This document shows positions 37,707 through 51,369 of a stretch of 64,000 nucleotides of DNA, one piece after another. A program made the position numbers and the translations under genes. Numbering within the stretch: the stretch's first letter is position 1; each line of letters begins with the position of its first letter. The DNA lies in assembly GCA_947623455.1 (NCBI GenBank), contig OX392532.1:1178001-1242000 (forward strand). Direction: 5' to 3'. The notes below the pieces were generated by a model, which had not been told where the DNA came from, ran no database searches, and saw only the letters and a program-made list of their open reading frames with translations. This stretch comes from Mimachlamys varia (lineage: Eukaryota > Mollusca > Bivalvia > Pectinida > Pectinidae).

Positions 37707-39867
37707 GTAATTCGTTGAATTATCTTGTTCTACTTTTCATACAATTTTACCCTTTCAAATCAAATTTTCTTTGGCTTCTGTCTTATTGAACCAATTGTTC
37801 ATACATTGCATTGTTAGATACAGCCACACTTTGGTTTCCCAGTGTTTATTCCAAACTTCATATGTAAGCTTAATGCTCTGAGAGCTCAAATAAGTTTGAT
37901 GGCTAAATCAATTCGTACGTTATTTACAGAGTTATAGCCCTTTGTAGATTTGCCGAAACAGTTTAAATTTCCGCTCAATATTTTTAGTAGTTTTCAACGG
38001 GTTAGTTCAAAACTCCATAGGAAGATTATTGCCGCGAGAGATCGGAATAGTTTAAGGACCAAATTTGTTCTTAGAGTTATAACCCTTTGTAGGTTATATT
38101 ACTAGTAATCTCATTGGCAGAGGGGGCCCCGGAGTTCTAGTTCATACAGTTTACCTTTACCATGCCCCTTGGAGCTCCATCACAATACTGACTACCGTTC
38201 GCTGAGCCAAGGGAAACTCCCCCCAACTTACGCCTGTAGGAACAAATGTGCCTTGTATGTAGTTCACATCCTGGCAATTTTAGTGCCGAGATATATTCTT
38301 ATATCACCCTAGGGTTGAAACAAGTAACACGTGTTTTTTGCATGTCTCAACAATTTTGTGACATACATATGTAGCGACAATACCATGACGTCACGTCGAC
38401 AGCTTAATCACATCACATCAACATTTTCTTGCACTGATGATGTAACGTCAATATTAAATATACGAGAGAAACAATCATGTAACTCCTTGACAGTGAGACC
38501 AGGATCTCAACAAGAGTGGAAAGATTCTTTAGCTGACAATCACTTGGCAAGCCTTGTGTTTGGCAACTTAAGTATGTTACCCCTCGGGTTGGGATCCCCT
38601 GTTTCTCCCCAAGGTGATGGATGATTCTTTTTATCTTACAAAGCAAATCACGAATAAAACCCAAATTTTGAAAGTCCCTCTTGTTGAATTTCCCAATCTT
38701 ACATCCCCAGTCATGTAAGAGCTAGTCTTGCATTTTTCCACAAATGTTCTCTGACTAAACTCCACGGCGCATTTATGTTTCAAACATCCTCGATGCATTT
38801 ACAAAGCAAACTTTAAGGTTTAGTATCCGTGTTGCAAGCTTAACAGTTCAAAAACAAAATTGGAATTCAATTAATTTTTCACTTTGCTACAATTCATTAC
38901 TACGCATCACGATGAAATGCCTTTTAAATTTATCTTCAAGAAAGAAAGACTACAAAAGAGTCAAATCTCAAGCGCTTGATATAGTGGATTATAAGTAAAT
39001 TAAATCCTTCTGCCACAATTTATCGCAATACCCCGTTATGATGCGAAAACGTTTGCTAATATTTGGTGGCAACATCGGTTTGTAGACAATACGTATATAC
39101 GTGTCACTGGTAATGTGTTTGATAAAGGTGACGACAGTACATACCGTACTACCAAGTCATAGAAACGTCACATATAAATGTCGTTTTTGTTGTGCTACAT
39201 GATCATTTTCACCAGCAACAGCCTCTGAACAGCAGCACGTGGTACTGAGCTTGAACATGTTCTGTAAAGCGTTTTTATTTTTCCCGTGATCATATTTTTA
39301 CCGTGTTTTTTCATTGATTACAATTGTAAAACTCCCCAGAATACAATTTCGTGAAAACCAGTGGTCCTTCTTTCCTTTATTAAGACTAAAGTTTATTAAA
39401 TGATTACTATTTCATTGAATTTTTCAAATCGCAAATGTAGAAAAAATATGACTTCGGCGAAATATGAGCGCTATACAGTACAGCAATGTTAACCAGAACA
39501 CAACAGTCAATGTGGATATAGTCGTTTCATTTTTATTGATTGACATGATAACAATTCAAGGAACGTGCAAAAAGATATAGTTTGTAGTGCATTAATGGTT
39601 GGTTCCACCAAATGGATTTGTAGCAGGGATAAACATAGACATGTAAAAGATCTACAGCTCTTTATCGTCAGTCAACATATATTTCCGAGAAAAAATTAAA
39701 TATTTTGTTTGATTTCCTATCCATAAAAATATGGGTACATATATATGAACTAACGCCAATGTAATAGTGAGAGATCTTTGTCAGAAGGGTTCCGACTATC
39801 TGATTCGTAAATATTGATTTGCTGGCGGATCGATACGCCTACAAACCGATATTTAGGGGATCAGATA
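37707..39867. other. gene-free stretch
   Basis: No exon supported. A fragment of the 6084 foldback family lies near 38688-38723. A 97-codon frame at 38331-38624 shows no domain. Confidence 0.4.
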
Positions 39868-40339
39868 CAGTGTAGTGCGATAAATGTTCGGACACGTAAT
39901 ATTTTTTGCTATATATTTCATGCAATTTGACAAAATTTCAATTGATTTTCATAACGTCTTTTTTAATGGATTTTCTTGAAAATTTATACGCTAGTTTTGA
40001 ATTATTAGTCCTATCATCGGATGCTTTTTAATCCTTTTCCTGTGCTTCGTTTTCCCGAAATAGACGAATATATGCACAGTAACAAAAGCATGACGTTTTG
40101 ATCTCGACTCTTACTTAATATAATGCTATTGCAGAAATACATGCAATATGTCTTGAATTCGGCTACGGAAAAATATACAAATATTATGAGAGGAATGAGC
40201 AAATAATTATCTACATATATGTGAAATTTAAATAAAATCCAGTGAAAAACGAAGTAATAAAAATCATTATAAATTTGTCAAAGTGCATGAAATATATAGT
40301 GAAAATATGACGTGTCCGAATAAACATCGGACTACATTA
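39868..40339. mobile_element. mariner-type MITE with about 65 bp terminal inverted repeats
   Basis: The left end CAGTGTAGTGCGA...TTCGGACACG and the reverse complement of the right end (TAATGTAGTCCGA...TTCGGACACG) match, continuing through CTATATATTTCATGCA(A/C)TTTGACAAA. TA stands on both sides (39866-39867, 40340-40341), the target of Tc1/mariner elements. About 472 bp; a 62-codon frame inside resembles no transposase. Confidence 0.75.
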
Positions 40340-42927
40340 TAGCTAGAACCCTTCGGACGAGAGAGACTTCTGCGTTTCTAAACTTAGGTCTGAGGAACGA
40401 AACCAAACACGCGTTACATAAGATGGAATTTCAAATAAAATTCATTTACTATGTTATGAAAAATTAAAGATCTGTCACAATTTTTAATGGCTGTGTCATT
40501 CGTGAGAATAACGCCTGAAACTGCATAACGGGTACATCACAATTCATTATTAATACAGGGACTAAAATCGCTTGGCAGTTTAAAACAATGTATATGGTGA
40601 ACTATTTAGAATTATTTGTTACACCCTGTACGTTACATTTCTATCTTCATTAGAAGATTGTAATTGTCTCAATTAAGTTATGGCACATTACAGACACATA
40701 CGTTAATTACTGATTATACAAACATTACTTCTTCAGGAAATGGATATTAATTTATTGTCTTTCATTAGTATTAAAAAATGCTTTTAAGCGGAAGAAAAAT
40801 ATCATGAGTGTCGATTAAAAATGTGGTTACACTTTCTTGAAGTTAGTTCATGATCAGCTTATACGAAAAACACCTTCATGGTGAACTATGCAGGATTTTC
40901 ATTAAGACTTTTTGAAAGTGTTTACAATGAGTCGTCACTACATGTCTTTTCAAGAAAAAAACATCATATGGATTAAACGATATTGAAGAACATGTTTTTA
41001 TTATGGATTTACAAACCGCTAACAATGAGATCATATCAAAGTCAGCAGTGTACATTGTACGTGATAGTACTAATATGGTACAGGTATGGAAATCCTATTT
41101 AACTCTGGATTATGCAATTTGTGAAATGGATTTGTACATGTAACATACAATATATACAGTTAAGGTTAGCCTAGATTAGGACTGCGCATGCCCAGGTGCA
41201 CCAATCGCCGGACATCAGCTTTACGGTTGGATAAGCTTTACGAACAAATCTAGTAAAGAACAAAACTAAAACTATTCTACATTGAAATGGATTTTCAAAA
41301 GTATTTCGTACCTTATCTAGTCTGAGGTCCTGGATTATGACAAAGACCAAGATCAGAGGTCAAAGCATGATCAAGGTGAAGGTTCAAGGTCATGCCCGAG
41401 ACTAAGACACTGTACAAAACTACTGCAGACAATATGTCCCCCCTGTTTAGGAATTTTAATTCCTAATATAAAAGGAAGCTATTCTTCCTTTGTGGTTTCT
41501 AACATGGTCTGTTCCCTTGTGTGGCCAGGTTCCTCCGCTACATGGCAGCCTTGCTGTGGTAGCATGGGTATGTACAGTCTTTATTCCTTATCTCAGAAAG
41601 CCGGCATTGACAGTCTCCTGAAATTATAAAGGTAAACAATGGATGTTTATCAACAAAAACAATGCATTCATCAGTATACCGGTACGTCAGTAATATTTTT
41701 TATTTGAATACAAATTTCAATTCGTACTCAAGTAGGACTCGATGATAGTAAAGAATGTAATCCGTTTCATTTTGCGATGAACTTGATGAAGTTATAAGTT
41801 CTTATTTCTTGAACTGTATTGAGATCGATGATGTTTATGTCAATGACGTAATTAATATACTATTGACGTCATCCCGGAAAGTAAAGCGTGCGGGAAACCG
41901 TGGATCTTTGAGGGTGTATTTGGCTATGTAATGACTCATGCGTTGCCGTTTTATAATGCTGTATTTTATAACATTGTTTTTTCTTAGATGATGGAAACAG
42001 TTTATGGTTTGCTTCTAACGTCGTGTAAAATAGCAGTGCCGTTTAATTTAATGGGTATTATGACACTTACATAAATTTATAATTTATGTATATATATAGT
42101 ATCATAATTTATTATATAACCATGTATTTGGGGTTATTTTAAATTTCGTTTTATTCTCATAATATAAGTACCAAGCAACACTAATATGATAGAACACGAA
42201 CAGCTTAAAATATGCATTTCTGATTTAAAAAGTGCAATAACATTTTAAATTCTATTTAAAGACTGTCGTAAATTAGAGATTTAGAATAGATTATTACATT
42301 TTCATATTGCCATTCTACACATTGGCGGACCGCTTCAAAATTGTTTGAAAGCACCGACATCACAACACCACTTTTATAGAAGAAGCAAACCCATTTTCAA
42401 AACAAACTGAGGGAAAACCAGCCACTCTGAGAAACCATCAGTAAGTATATAACCACTGTTCCCATCAGAAGCCGGACCACCAGTCGTCGGGAGGCGGATA
42501 CAGCTGATATTGTGTCGTTTTCTACAATTCTCTTATTTCTACAATTGCAGAAACGGACACAATACCAGCCATACCTAGGAGTAGGAGGTGGTCAGCGGAC
42601 AAACGGGACCGTGAATAGGGACAAAGTGATGACAAAACAAATCCCAGAAAGGCCCAGAGAATCGGGACAAAGTGTTATCACGCACTCCTAGAAAGGCCCA
42701 GAGAATCCTAGAAAGGCCCAGAGAATCGGGACAAAATGTGAACACACAACCCTAAAAAATCTGTCTACGATCACCAATTCTTCTCTATATAAGTGAATCA
42801 TGAAATCATTTGTAACACACATCCAACTTTGATTCGTAGCAAAACTGTAAATCACCTTAAAGCAAGTATTGATTCATCTGCCTGTTTGATAATCCGGAAC
42901 TGGTGACACCTGTCTAACAAGCGTTCT
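40340..42927. other. gene-free stretch
   Basis: No recognisable gene. A GAAGGTTCAAGGTCATG fragment near 41380, a palindrome TTAGGAATTTTAATTCCTAA near 41447, and an inverted pair ATTGTGTCGTTTTC / GAAACGGACACAAT at about 42512-42564 are the only structures seen. CTAGAAAGGCCCAGAGAATC is repeated near 42687-42726. Confidence 0.4.
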
Positions 42928-43985
42928 ATTAAACAGAATACTGACTGATAAACGGTCAAAACTGATCCAGACATCCCACGCAACATTAAACAGAATACTG
43001 ACTGATAAACGGTCAACACTGAAACTTAAACACGATGTTCAATCCGAAATATAGTCACATACAAATTACCCAGACATTCCACACATCATTAAACAGAATA
43101 CTGACTGATAAACGGTCAAAACTGACCCAGACATCCCACACAACATTAAACAGAATACTGACTGATAAACGGTCAAAACTGAAACTTAAACACGATGTTC
43201 AATCCGAAATACAGTCACATACAAATTACCCAGACATTCCACACATCATTAAACAGAATACTGACTGATAAACGGCCAAAACTGATACTTCAACACGATG
43301 TTCAATCCAAAATAAAGTCACATACAAATTACCCAGACATTCCACACAACATTAAACAGAATACTGACTGATAAACGGTCAAAACTGATACTTCAACACG
43401 ATGTTCAATCCAAAATAAAGTCACATACAAATTACCCAGACTTTCCACACAACATTAAACAGAATACTGACTGATAAACGGCCAAAACTGATACTTCAAC
43501 ACGATGTTCAATCCGAAATATAGTCACATACAAATTACCCAGACATTCCACACAACATTAAACAGAATACTGACTGATAAACGGCCAAAACTGAAACTTC
43601 AACACGATGTTCAATCCAAAATAAAGTCACATACAAATTACCAAGACATCCCACACAACATTAAACAGAATACTGACTGATAAACGGCCAAAACTGAAAC
43701 TGCAACACGATGTTCAATCCGAAATACAGTCACATACAAATTACCCAGACTTTCCACACAACATTAAACAGAATACTGACTGATAAACGGTCAAAACTGA
43801 AACTTCAACACGATGTTCAATCCGAAATACAGTCACATACAAATTAACCAGACTTTCCACACAACATTAAACAGAATACTGACTGATAAACGGTCAAAAC
43901 TGATACTTCAACACGATGTTCAATCCGAAATACAGTCATATACAAATTACCCAGACATCCCACGCAACATTAAACAGCTACGCGC
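42928..43985. repeat. 103 bp satellite, twelve units including two 57 bp variants
   Basis: AAACAG, mostly AAACAGAATACTGACTGATA, recurs at 42931, 42988, 43091, 43148, 43251, 43354, 43457, 43560, 43663, 43766, 43869 and 43972. Spacing is 57, 103, 57 and then 103 eight times, with one more 103 between the two short spacings. The 57 bp units lack the 46 bp part containing ACGATGTTCAATCCGAAATA. Open frames of 77-80 codons here are repeat artefacts. Confidence 0.93.
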
Positions 43986-44961
43986 ACCTGTTGCACTCAA
44001 AAGTTTCCAATTTACAAATTCGATGAAAACTAAGAAAAACACATCAAAGGAATAACAGGCTAAGAAAAAGTAGATCTCTGTGCACTCCACTAGGTTCAGC
44101 CGAGACAAAGGTGTGAGTCAGCCCGGACTAGGTGTACGTATGATGTAGCGTTCTGTCGCAGGCCGCGATCAGAGGACCGGCTTGTTTGAACTTTAAACAA
44201 AGTTGACAATTCACAACCGTCTCATCTCTCTTTTATTTGTTATATTTCATACGCATCACTTACATGAAAAACTTATAAATGTTTATTCTTTTTTTCCCAG
44301 AGCCATTATCTAAAACGAATATAATGTATACCACATAATTCGATTATCTGCCGTACGATTTACTGAAGTAACACATCTTCTATCAATCACTTCCTATTTT
44401 TTATTCTTGCTCTAATAATTCAAAGCTATGCTATACTTCAATATATTTATACATACATTTTAAAAATACTTTATTGAAAGGTCAATATTGATACAATTTC
44501 TAACAGCTACTGTAACACTCCTTAAATTGACTGGTTTTGATTTATTGAATAATGTCTGGTTTTAATTGTTGTTGGATTTTATCTTGAAATTGACTTGAAT
44601 GTCTTGAAAGGTTTTAAATGTAACAAAGTATTTCCGCTAACGATTATTCGCGCTTGTATCTGCTAGTACTAGTACTGTTATTTAAATAATACCAAAAAAT
44701 AATTTATTAAATAACATGACCATATATTATGATGTATTTTATTTTGGATTTAATGATTTAAAAATCGAAATGTTAGATGAAAATAGGAATAGGGGTTTAT
44801 TTTGGTTCAAAAAAGAAAGGGATTGTTTGTGCATATATTTTTTTATACTGTATAGCTTACTATTGTTATAATAACGGCTTAGATAATTCAATAGGATAAT
44901 ACATACTTTCACTGGATATGATAATTAATATAAAGCCCAAAAAATAAATCTTAACAAAAAG
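43986..44961. other. 3' side of the Kir gene
   Basis: AT-rich, no exon proven. If the Kir gene is spliced at 44978, its last exon and 3' UTR would lie here or further left; no convincing continuation was identified by eye. Confidence 0.4.
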
Positions 44962-46302
44962 TTAATACAATACATACCATCTCTGACTGTTGTAAGGTTC
45001 CTCCTGGAATGCGACTGCGCCCCTCCCTGTTTCCCGAGCAACATCTGTCAGGTGACTGGCTTTTCCGAGCATGTAGTTCAAGGGTCCTGCGTGGCTTTGG
45101 GTTCTTCGGAAACTCGACCGCCCAGTGGCTCCTTCGGTGTTATCCAAATGGCCAGTTCCATTGTAGATGTTGGTGACGTCACGCCCGCTACACTTTGGCG
45201 TAGGGGTGGGAACAGTTTCATTAAATTGCTTGAAATTGGCTTCCCAGAGACCAGATTGTATGTCAAAGTCTACTATATTAGCAAACCGGGACCCCCACTG
45301 TATGTCTTTAGAGGAATAAGATGTTCTTGCTTGGCATATTTCTCCCGTTGATTCAATAGTTCCCTCCAGTATAACAATGATTTCGAATGTGTTGGACAGG
45401 ATTTCGTCGAACTCCATGTTCCATAGAGGGCTTTTGGCGTTTATTCTGTGTTTAAGAACTAACGGCCACATCATAAATACCCGACTGTCCATTCCGTGCG
45501 CCTCGAACTCCATAGCGTTCTGGTACAGCGGGTAGACGGTGCCTTCTTTGGAAACCTTTTCGCTGATGTAGATGCCAGAAGCATGGGTGTCGACTAAATG
45601 GGATTTACGCATGTCTCCTACCCGGACCTGTAGACAAAGCTCCCCGTCTTCTATACAAATACACAGACTGTCACTGAACATCAGAGTGAGCCGCCGATGT
45701 TTGGGTCTGGCGACCTTGACGAGGATAAATCCTACCAGGAGTGTTTCTATGAGGAACCCCACGGTTACCTGTAGGTAGACGAGAAACAAGGTGCCGCCAC
45801 ACTGAGTGTTAGGGTAGAGACCGCCGTATCCTATAGTGGTCTGGGTCTCCACCGAGTACATAAACGAGTCGGCGAACGTCTTCATGTTCTCCACACACGG
45901 TCGCCAGTTTGGATTGTTGATATTGTCGGGGTTGAAATCGTCGTGGGCATAGCCCAGTATGTACCAGAGAACAGCGAACACAAAGTATACAAACAAGAAG
46001 GTGGCACAGAAAATGAAAATAGCATACCGCCATTTTATATCTATCAGTGTCTGGAAAATGTCTTTCAGGAATGGAATCCTTTTCTGTTCTTTGAGTCCTT
46101 TGTACGACACCCTGTATTTCCCGCCCTTTTTCAGTAGCGCCGGTCGTCCAAGCTGATATCCGTTTTTGAGTGTCTTTTCCTCCTTGGCGCCATTCAGTGC
46201 TGGGAATTCTAACAGTTGTCCGGGGTCCTCGTTTGGTCCGCTCTCTGCAGGCCTGGCTTTCCTGAAGCTTGCAAGCAGTGAGCTCCGGTGATCGTAAGAC
46301 AT
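44962..46302 (-). CDS. inward-rectifier potassium channel (Kir family)
   Basis: A single open exon of 446 codons. N-terminal KKGGKYRVSYKG at about 58-69; slide-helix region FLKDIFQTLIDIKW; M1 at about 93-117; pore loop with ETQTTIGYG (filter T156-G160); M2 at about 171-197; PKHR at 200-203 where Kir channels bind PIP2; then the immunoglobulin-like cytoplasmic domain (RKSHLVDTH, FEIIVILEGTIESTGEICQARTSY). Cys136 and Cys168 match the conserved extracellular disulfide pair. Glu186 occupies the M2 position of Kir2.1 Asp172 and Asp238 that of Glu224, so strong rectification is plausible. It would form plasma-membrane tetramers passing K+ inward. The start ATG has G at -3. The last residues WYVLY run through a good donor (ATG then GTATGT, exon edge 44978), so the true C-terminus may lie in another exon. 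Subfamily not assignable by eye. Confidence 0.95.
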   Translation of the reverse strand: MSYDHRSSLLASFRKARPAESGPNEDPGQLLEFPALNGAKEEKTLKNGYQLGRPALLKKGGKYRVSYKGLKEQKRIPFLKDIFQTLIDIKWRYAIFIFCATFLFVYFVFAVLWYILGYAHDDFNPDNINNPNWRPCVENMKTFADSFMYSVETQTTIGYGGLYPNTQCGGTLFLVYLQVTVGFLIETLLVGFILVKVARPKHRRLTLMFSDSLCICIEDGELCLQVRVGDMRKSHLVDTHASGIYISEKVSKEGTVYPLYQNAMEFEAHGMDSRVFMMWPLVLKHRINAKSPLWNMEFDEILSNTFEIIVILEGTIESTGEICQARTSYSSKDIQWGSRFANIVDFDIQSGLWEANFKQFNETVPTPTPKCSGRDVTNIYNGTGHLDNTEGATGRSSFRRTQSHAGPLNYMLGKASHLTDVARETGRGAVAFQEEPYNSQRWYVLY

Positions 46303-48171
46303 GGCGTGACGTTGAATATGAAATATATTACTGGCTTATACTGTGATCCGGTCTTGACATGCTCAGCAGCGGTGAAAATGAGAAAGACTTAGGCGAATTA
46401 GGCAACTTAATGTGCAAAGACCAGCAAGACTGTGACGAGCGTCATGATTAAGATGGAATTATGACGAACTGATGACCAAAATGCAAAAAACGTGGGCTTT
46501 ATCAATCTCGAGAGGGACCGGGGGGAATTTATGGGAAATGAAAGGTTCTGATTGGCTGTGAGAGTACAATGACTGCCTGCTTAATTGATCCTCGTTGTCA
46601 GGTAGGAGTTGTTTTGTTAATTGTTCAAGAGTACGAATGACCATGGTGGCGGTTTATCGAGAGACGATGATGGATTGCGAGCCGCCAGCAGAGGAATGTC
46701 AGAAACATCACTTTTATTATTGCTCACGGCATCGACGAGCATGTAACTCTTCGCCTTTTGCACAAAGCAATCATTGTACAGCCGCGGGGCATCAAAGGAT
46801 CAGAAATGTTCCGAATGATCATCGTCGGGTCATCAATAATCCGTCCCTACACATCTGTCTGAGCCACACCGAACGGTATTAAAACATTTTAACAAAACTT
46901 GTTACTTACCAAGCAAATATAAGAAAAAAATGCTTCAATGAAAACTAGGAAACTATTGAGATTCTATGTTATTCGTTGTACATTTCAAGGGAATCCCGTG
47001 TATTGTAGTATTGCACAAAAATGATTGTCGACTCACCGAGTCCTATATATACAAAAACAGACCTAAAATGTATCAATTCAATAAACGGGTAAAAATTATT
47101 ATTATATTAAAATTGTTTTTCATTATGCATGATTTATAGCAAACTATTGAAAACAAAGCTGCCGATGCCTTGTTGTCTAGCCGTGTTTGGTTCAATACTA
47201 TGAATTGTCGTAATATTTGAACAAGCGCTTTAGAGTAATTTTACAAATTATATAGAGCGCTATATAAATGTTGTATATTATTATTAATATGTATTTTTAT
47301 ATTCCAGTATATCAAATATTAATATAATAATTAATACCCGTTTCATCAGCTCTTGTTACCTTGGTGAAGGGTTTAATGTTAACATACAATATCCATAAAA
47401 CAAAATAAAACCAAACAAACACCAACATCCACATCCCGTTGTTGCCTACGCGTTGAGACATAGGGTTTGTACTTATTTTCCTTGTAGATAAGGTCAATAT
47501 TTTGTCCTTTATTGTAAACAATCAGGTGTAGTTTTGTTCGTATGTGTAGGCCATTGATTATATTGTGTCACTGTTATTTGTTTATTTTCTAGTTTGCTAC
47601 ATTACAAAAATATTAAAACAATTTGTTAAATGCTAAATCAGAAACCGACACCACTTTAAAAAAAGATGATCTTATTTTTGTTAATTTGTATGTAGTTACG
47701 TCACTCTTATATTATTTTAAGATAATGTGATGTGATTTTATTAGTATGTTACAAGAAATGAGAAATAAGCTCATAAAATTGTATTATTGGAAAAGAAACC
47801 AATCGTCAGTATTTAAATCAATAAAGATCTAGATGTGTTAAGCAAATATCTACATGATGCTACTTATTTGAGAAAAGGTTTTATATACTAGGTACAGTGT
47901 CCTGCACATCATGTGATATTGTTGTATGCCTTTATGTAATGCAAAACAGATGAGCTGTACAGGCTTAATGTATAAAAATAATCTGAATTTTGAATTTTTT
48001 AAATTTTAGTTGTGAAAACGATAATCCATAACTATTTATGACTTATGTATGATTTCAACGTTTCAAAACATATCAGACATTTCACAGTGAAGAACAAAAT
48101 ATTATTCTGAAATAAGAAAGAATGGTAGGCATTTGTTATGAAGGTTGAATATTAGTTTGTAGTGTTTACCA
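46303..48171. other. upstream region of the Kir gene
   Basis: No TATA box or second exon recognised. A 95-codon frame at 46595-46882 is His/Arg/Cys-rich but shows no domain. Near 47220-47290, AAGCGCTTTAGAG...GAGCGCTATATAAATGTTG resembles the 3' end of common invertebrate retroelements. Confidence 0.4.
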
Positions 48172-48246
48172 TTCTTCATATTTTGTCCCGAATTAAACCG
48201 GTTTTGAGTTCAGTTTATGGGTTTGTTAACACTTCGGTATTCTCTG
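48172..48246 (-). repeat. dispersed repeat copy (ACCGAAGTGTTAAC type)
   Basis: In reverse complement it matches 61117-61236 and 58121-58234: GAATACCGAAG(C/T)GTTAACAAA..., ACTCAAAA(T/C)CG(A/G)TT and GGGACAAAATATGAA. Confidence 0.7.
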
Positions 48247-51200
48247 ATTTTTGCTTTAGGATTTGTTAACCCCGATTTGAATACAGACAATAAACGCACG
48301 CCTTTTGAATATTTCTTACGTTAAAAATACTGGTTCTCGTCATACGATTGTTTTTTTTTTTTTTTGTTCACAAATATATGAAATTATATGTTTTGATGTT
48401 TATTAAAATGTAAACAATAATTATAAAGATTTGAAATGCAACTCGCCTTGGTAAGATTATTAATAAATCAAACTCATAACAGTAAGTATCCAAATTTATA
48501 AGTTATATTAAAGGAGAGAAAATATCGTGTTTACATTTCCTCAATCAATGGTAATTTATGATTGTTACTAATAATTGTTTAAAGGCAATATCAAAATGTA
48601 TTTTATAATACCGTACCGTATTTGGAATAGTATGCTTTATGAATTTCAATTTTCCATATTAACATTAATTGTCGTTGATATGTTTAGGTGTATTTCTAAA
48701 TTGCTAAAACTTACGTCATTTCGTTTTTATCAATGAACTTCAAAATTGTTACATTATTTAAAGTGAATGTGATGTTATATATTATGCCACAGATATATGG
48801 GTATGTAAGATTTTTGTGTACAGAAATAAATAAAAAGACAATTTGTAACGGGACATCCTCGGGATCCAAACGCTTGTGTCTGTATAGTACTTCACCATAC
48901 CAGCCACCGACACTCATATACTACCTGTAAAGAGGGGGAGATGTTAATATCATGCCGTAGAATCACTTAACGTCTCGGAAACATATATGTGTAATGGTAT
49001 TCCTCACATCTATGAAATCTGTGGGTTTTATTGATTATAATATTTATGATATATTTTTTGGCAAACTTACAATAGAATTTCGAAATATAATTTAAAATAC
49101 AAATACCAAAAAAAAACCACATAGTATGAAAATAAACTTAATGGAATAATAACCATTATGGTAAATTGATGTTGAAAACTAAATGCAACAATCGCAAATA
49201 TTTCAATGAAAGCAATAGGTTTACAAATTGCATTATACGTAACTATAATGATACTATTTCATCAGATGCATTTTATTTTTCGATATTTAATTTGTTTTCA
49301 CTTCCCTTTTTTAGTGATCATATAATAAAAACTAAGTCGCTGCGTATGATAACAGCATTAGTATACATGTATAGTATGAAAGTTGAGTTATAACACTGTG
49401 TGGTTATTTTATGCAGATTTGTTGATGCATCTGTAATTACATGGTATACTTTGTTATCTGTGTAATATGCTAACTAGCTTTAACTAACCCTTTCTAATTA
49501 TCTGCATGACATTACATTATATTTGTACTCATGCTTGTTTCACAGAATCGCTACATTTCTCATGCTTCCTATTTTAAACACACGGTGTTATAATCGTGTA
49601 CTGTTGCACTCGATGACATGATCATGTACCGTAGTATGTTTGTGATTACAGGTAAAATCAACACATCACGGGAGAGGTCACTCTCTGTAGTCTGTCATCC
49701 GCTGACCTCGGGGTATATAGCGATTCACACAGTTAGAACAGTACCTTATAGACACACTATTGTTTCCAGTTCATAAATATGGTCATATTTACACAATACA
49801 AAACATCACAATATTAGAAATTCTTCTTTACAGCGTAAATATCAGTTTACACTAAAAAAGACTATTATTGCAAAATGCATACACTCAAATCTTAACTTTT
49901 TTGAGAATGACAAAATCACAAGAATCATTATGAAATCATTTTGCTTATTTTCATAGCATATTTCCGTTGTAATTTAATAAATATGACTATAAAAGCAAAT
50001 TAATATATTTTCTTTATTTTATAATGTCATATCAGTATACACATTTGTGCACATGTAATATAGTGTTGGTATTGTGTATATGAATATGAAAGAAATTAAA
50101 CAGCATTATTATTTCTACAGTGTGAAATGAAAGTCAAAAACACCGATAAATGAAATAAACTATGTTTAAAGCCAACCAATAGCATACAGTAGGACCACTA
50201 AATAATATAGGCTATGCAACAAATCATTGGAATAACACCACGGAAAAGATGCTGTACATACCTGTGGAATTTGGCGGAAACATCTCGAACCCCTTTTATG
50301 CTATAGGTATAATTCTTTGTTTTCTAATTATAGCGAATTCCATCCCACGCCTTATATAATGTAGAATCGGTATATTTTGTAGAATTTGTCATTTCAATGA
50401 AAAGATAGGCCTTGTGGCATTATGTCGAATATATGCGAAATGTGAAGAACAAAATGTAAAAACCTGAATCAATATTTACCACTCTCTACATGAAATTAAT
50501 TACAAAATGTACATCAGCTAGCACCATACTCACGATAGGAACTGTTTATGGAACGTTAATGTCATTCAGTATATTTCAGATCGAAGTATCACCACAGCTG
50601 AAGTCACATAATGAATGCCAACATTCCTAGTCCCCTTTGGAAGGAACACTCCACGGTACCTGTAGTATCCTATTTCTGTATGTGATTACATGATTGCAGA
50701 ATCTCATTTTAAGGAAAACTAACAAGATTATGTGGAAGACATAGCCATTTATAGCAATCTTCAAACAAATAGCACCGCGTCTTAAAGGTTTTATTTTTTC
50801 TATAAGTTTATAAGAAAATACATTGTGCGTCCATTTCATGTGATGAATTAGCAAATCACGGAAATGGGGCTCAGTAAAGCTTTTTCAGTTTCAACTTTGA
50901 GGTCATGTTCGTGCTCTGGTTGTACGTGGAATAGGTACAGGGTGTTGTTTCTTTGGTGGTTTGAGTGTCTGGGCTCCCTAGTCTGGTGTGTGGGAACCTG
51001 CGTTCGGCAGGTACAGATAATGGATCAGCGCTTCCGCAGTCGGACTTATTTATGTTCCTCACATCAATGTGAGAGTTTATAAACAAGGATTGAACTCATT
51101 CATTTTAAAAGTTCATTCGGTAATTTTGAATCTGTCTTTTGGATTGACCCCGTTTAATCACATATTGATTGAAGTACGTATTTACAGTGCTGGGGTATTT

Positions 51201-51369
51201 ACTACAGTTACTTTATACACATCTGCGTAGTAACTAATTAAGACCTTGTACAATGTACCTACCAACAGACGACAAACTAATTGCAATAGGGCATTGCATG
51301 ACTGTTATGGATTGTTTTGGGTATCACAGGAATATAGAACAATGTGTAAACTAGGCAGAGTTAGGGCAC
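48247..51369. other. gene-free stretch between the Kir genes
   Basis: AT-rich with a T16 run near 48350. No exon, domain or tandem array recognised. Confidence 0.4.

Noticed and set aside
42928..43985. Regular direct repeats resembling a CRISPR array
   Set aside because: The units are contiguous tandem satellite without unique spacers, in a eukaryotic genome with no cas genes.
43035..44055. 77- and 80-codon frames
   Set aside because: They fall in the 103 bp satellite; the unit is not a multiple of three and the frames end by chance.
46595..46882. 95-codon frame upstream of the Kir gene, His/Cys-rich
   Set aside because: The Cys/His spacing fits no zinc-finger pattern I recognise and there is no other support.
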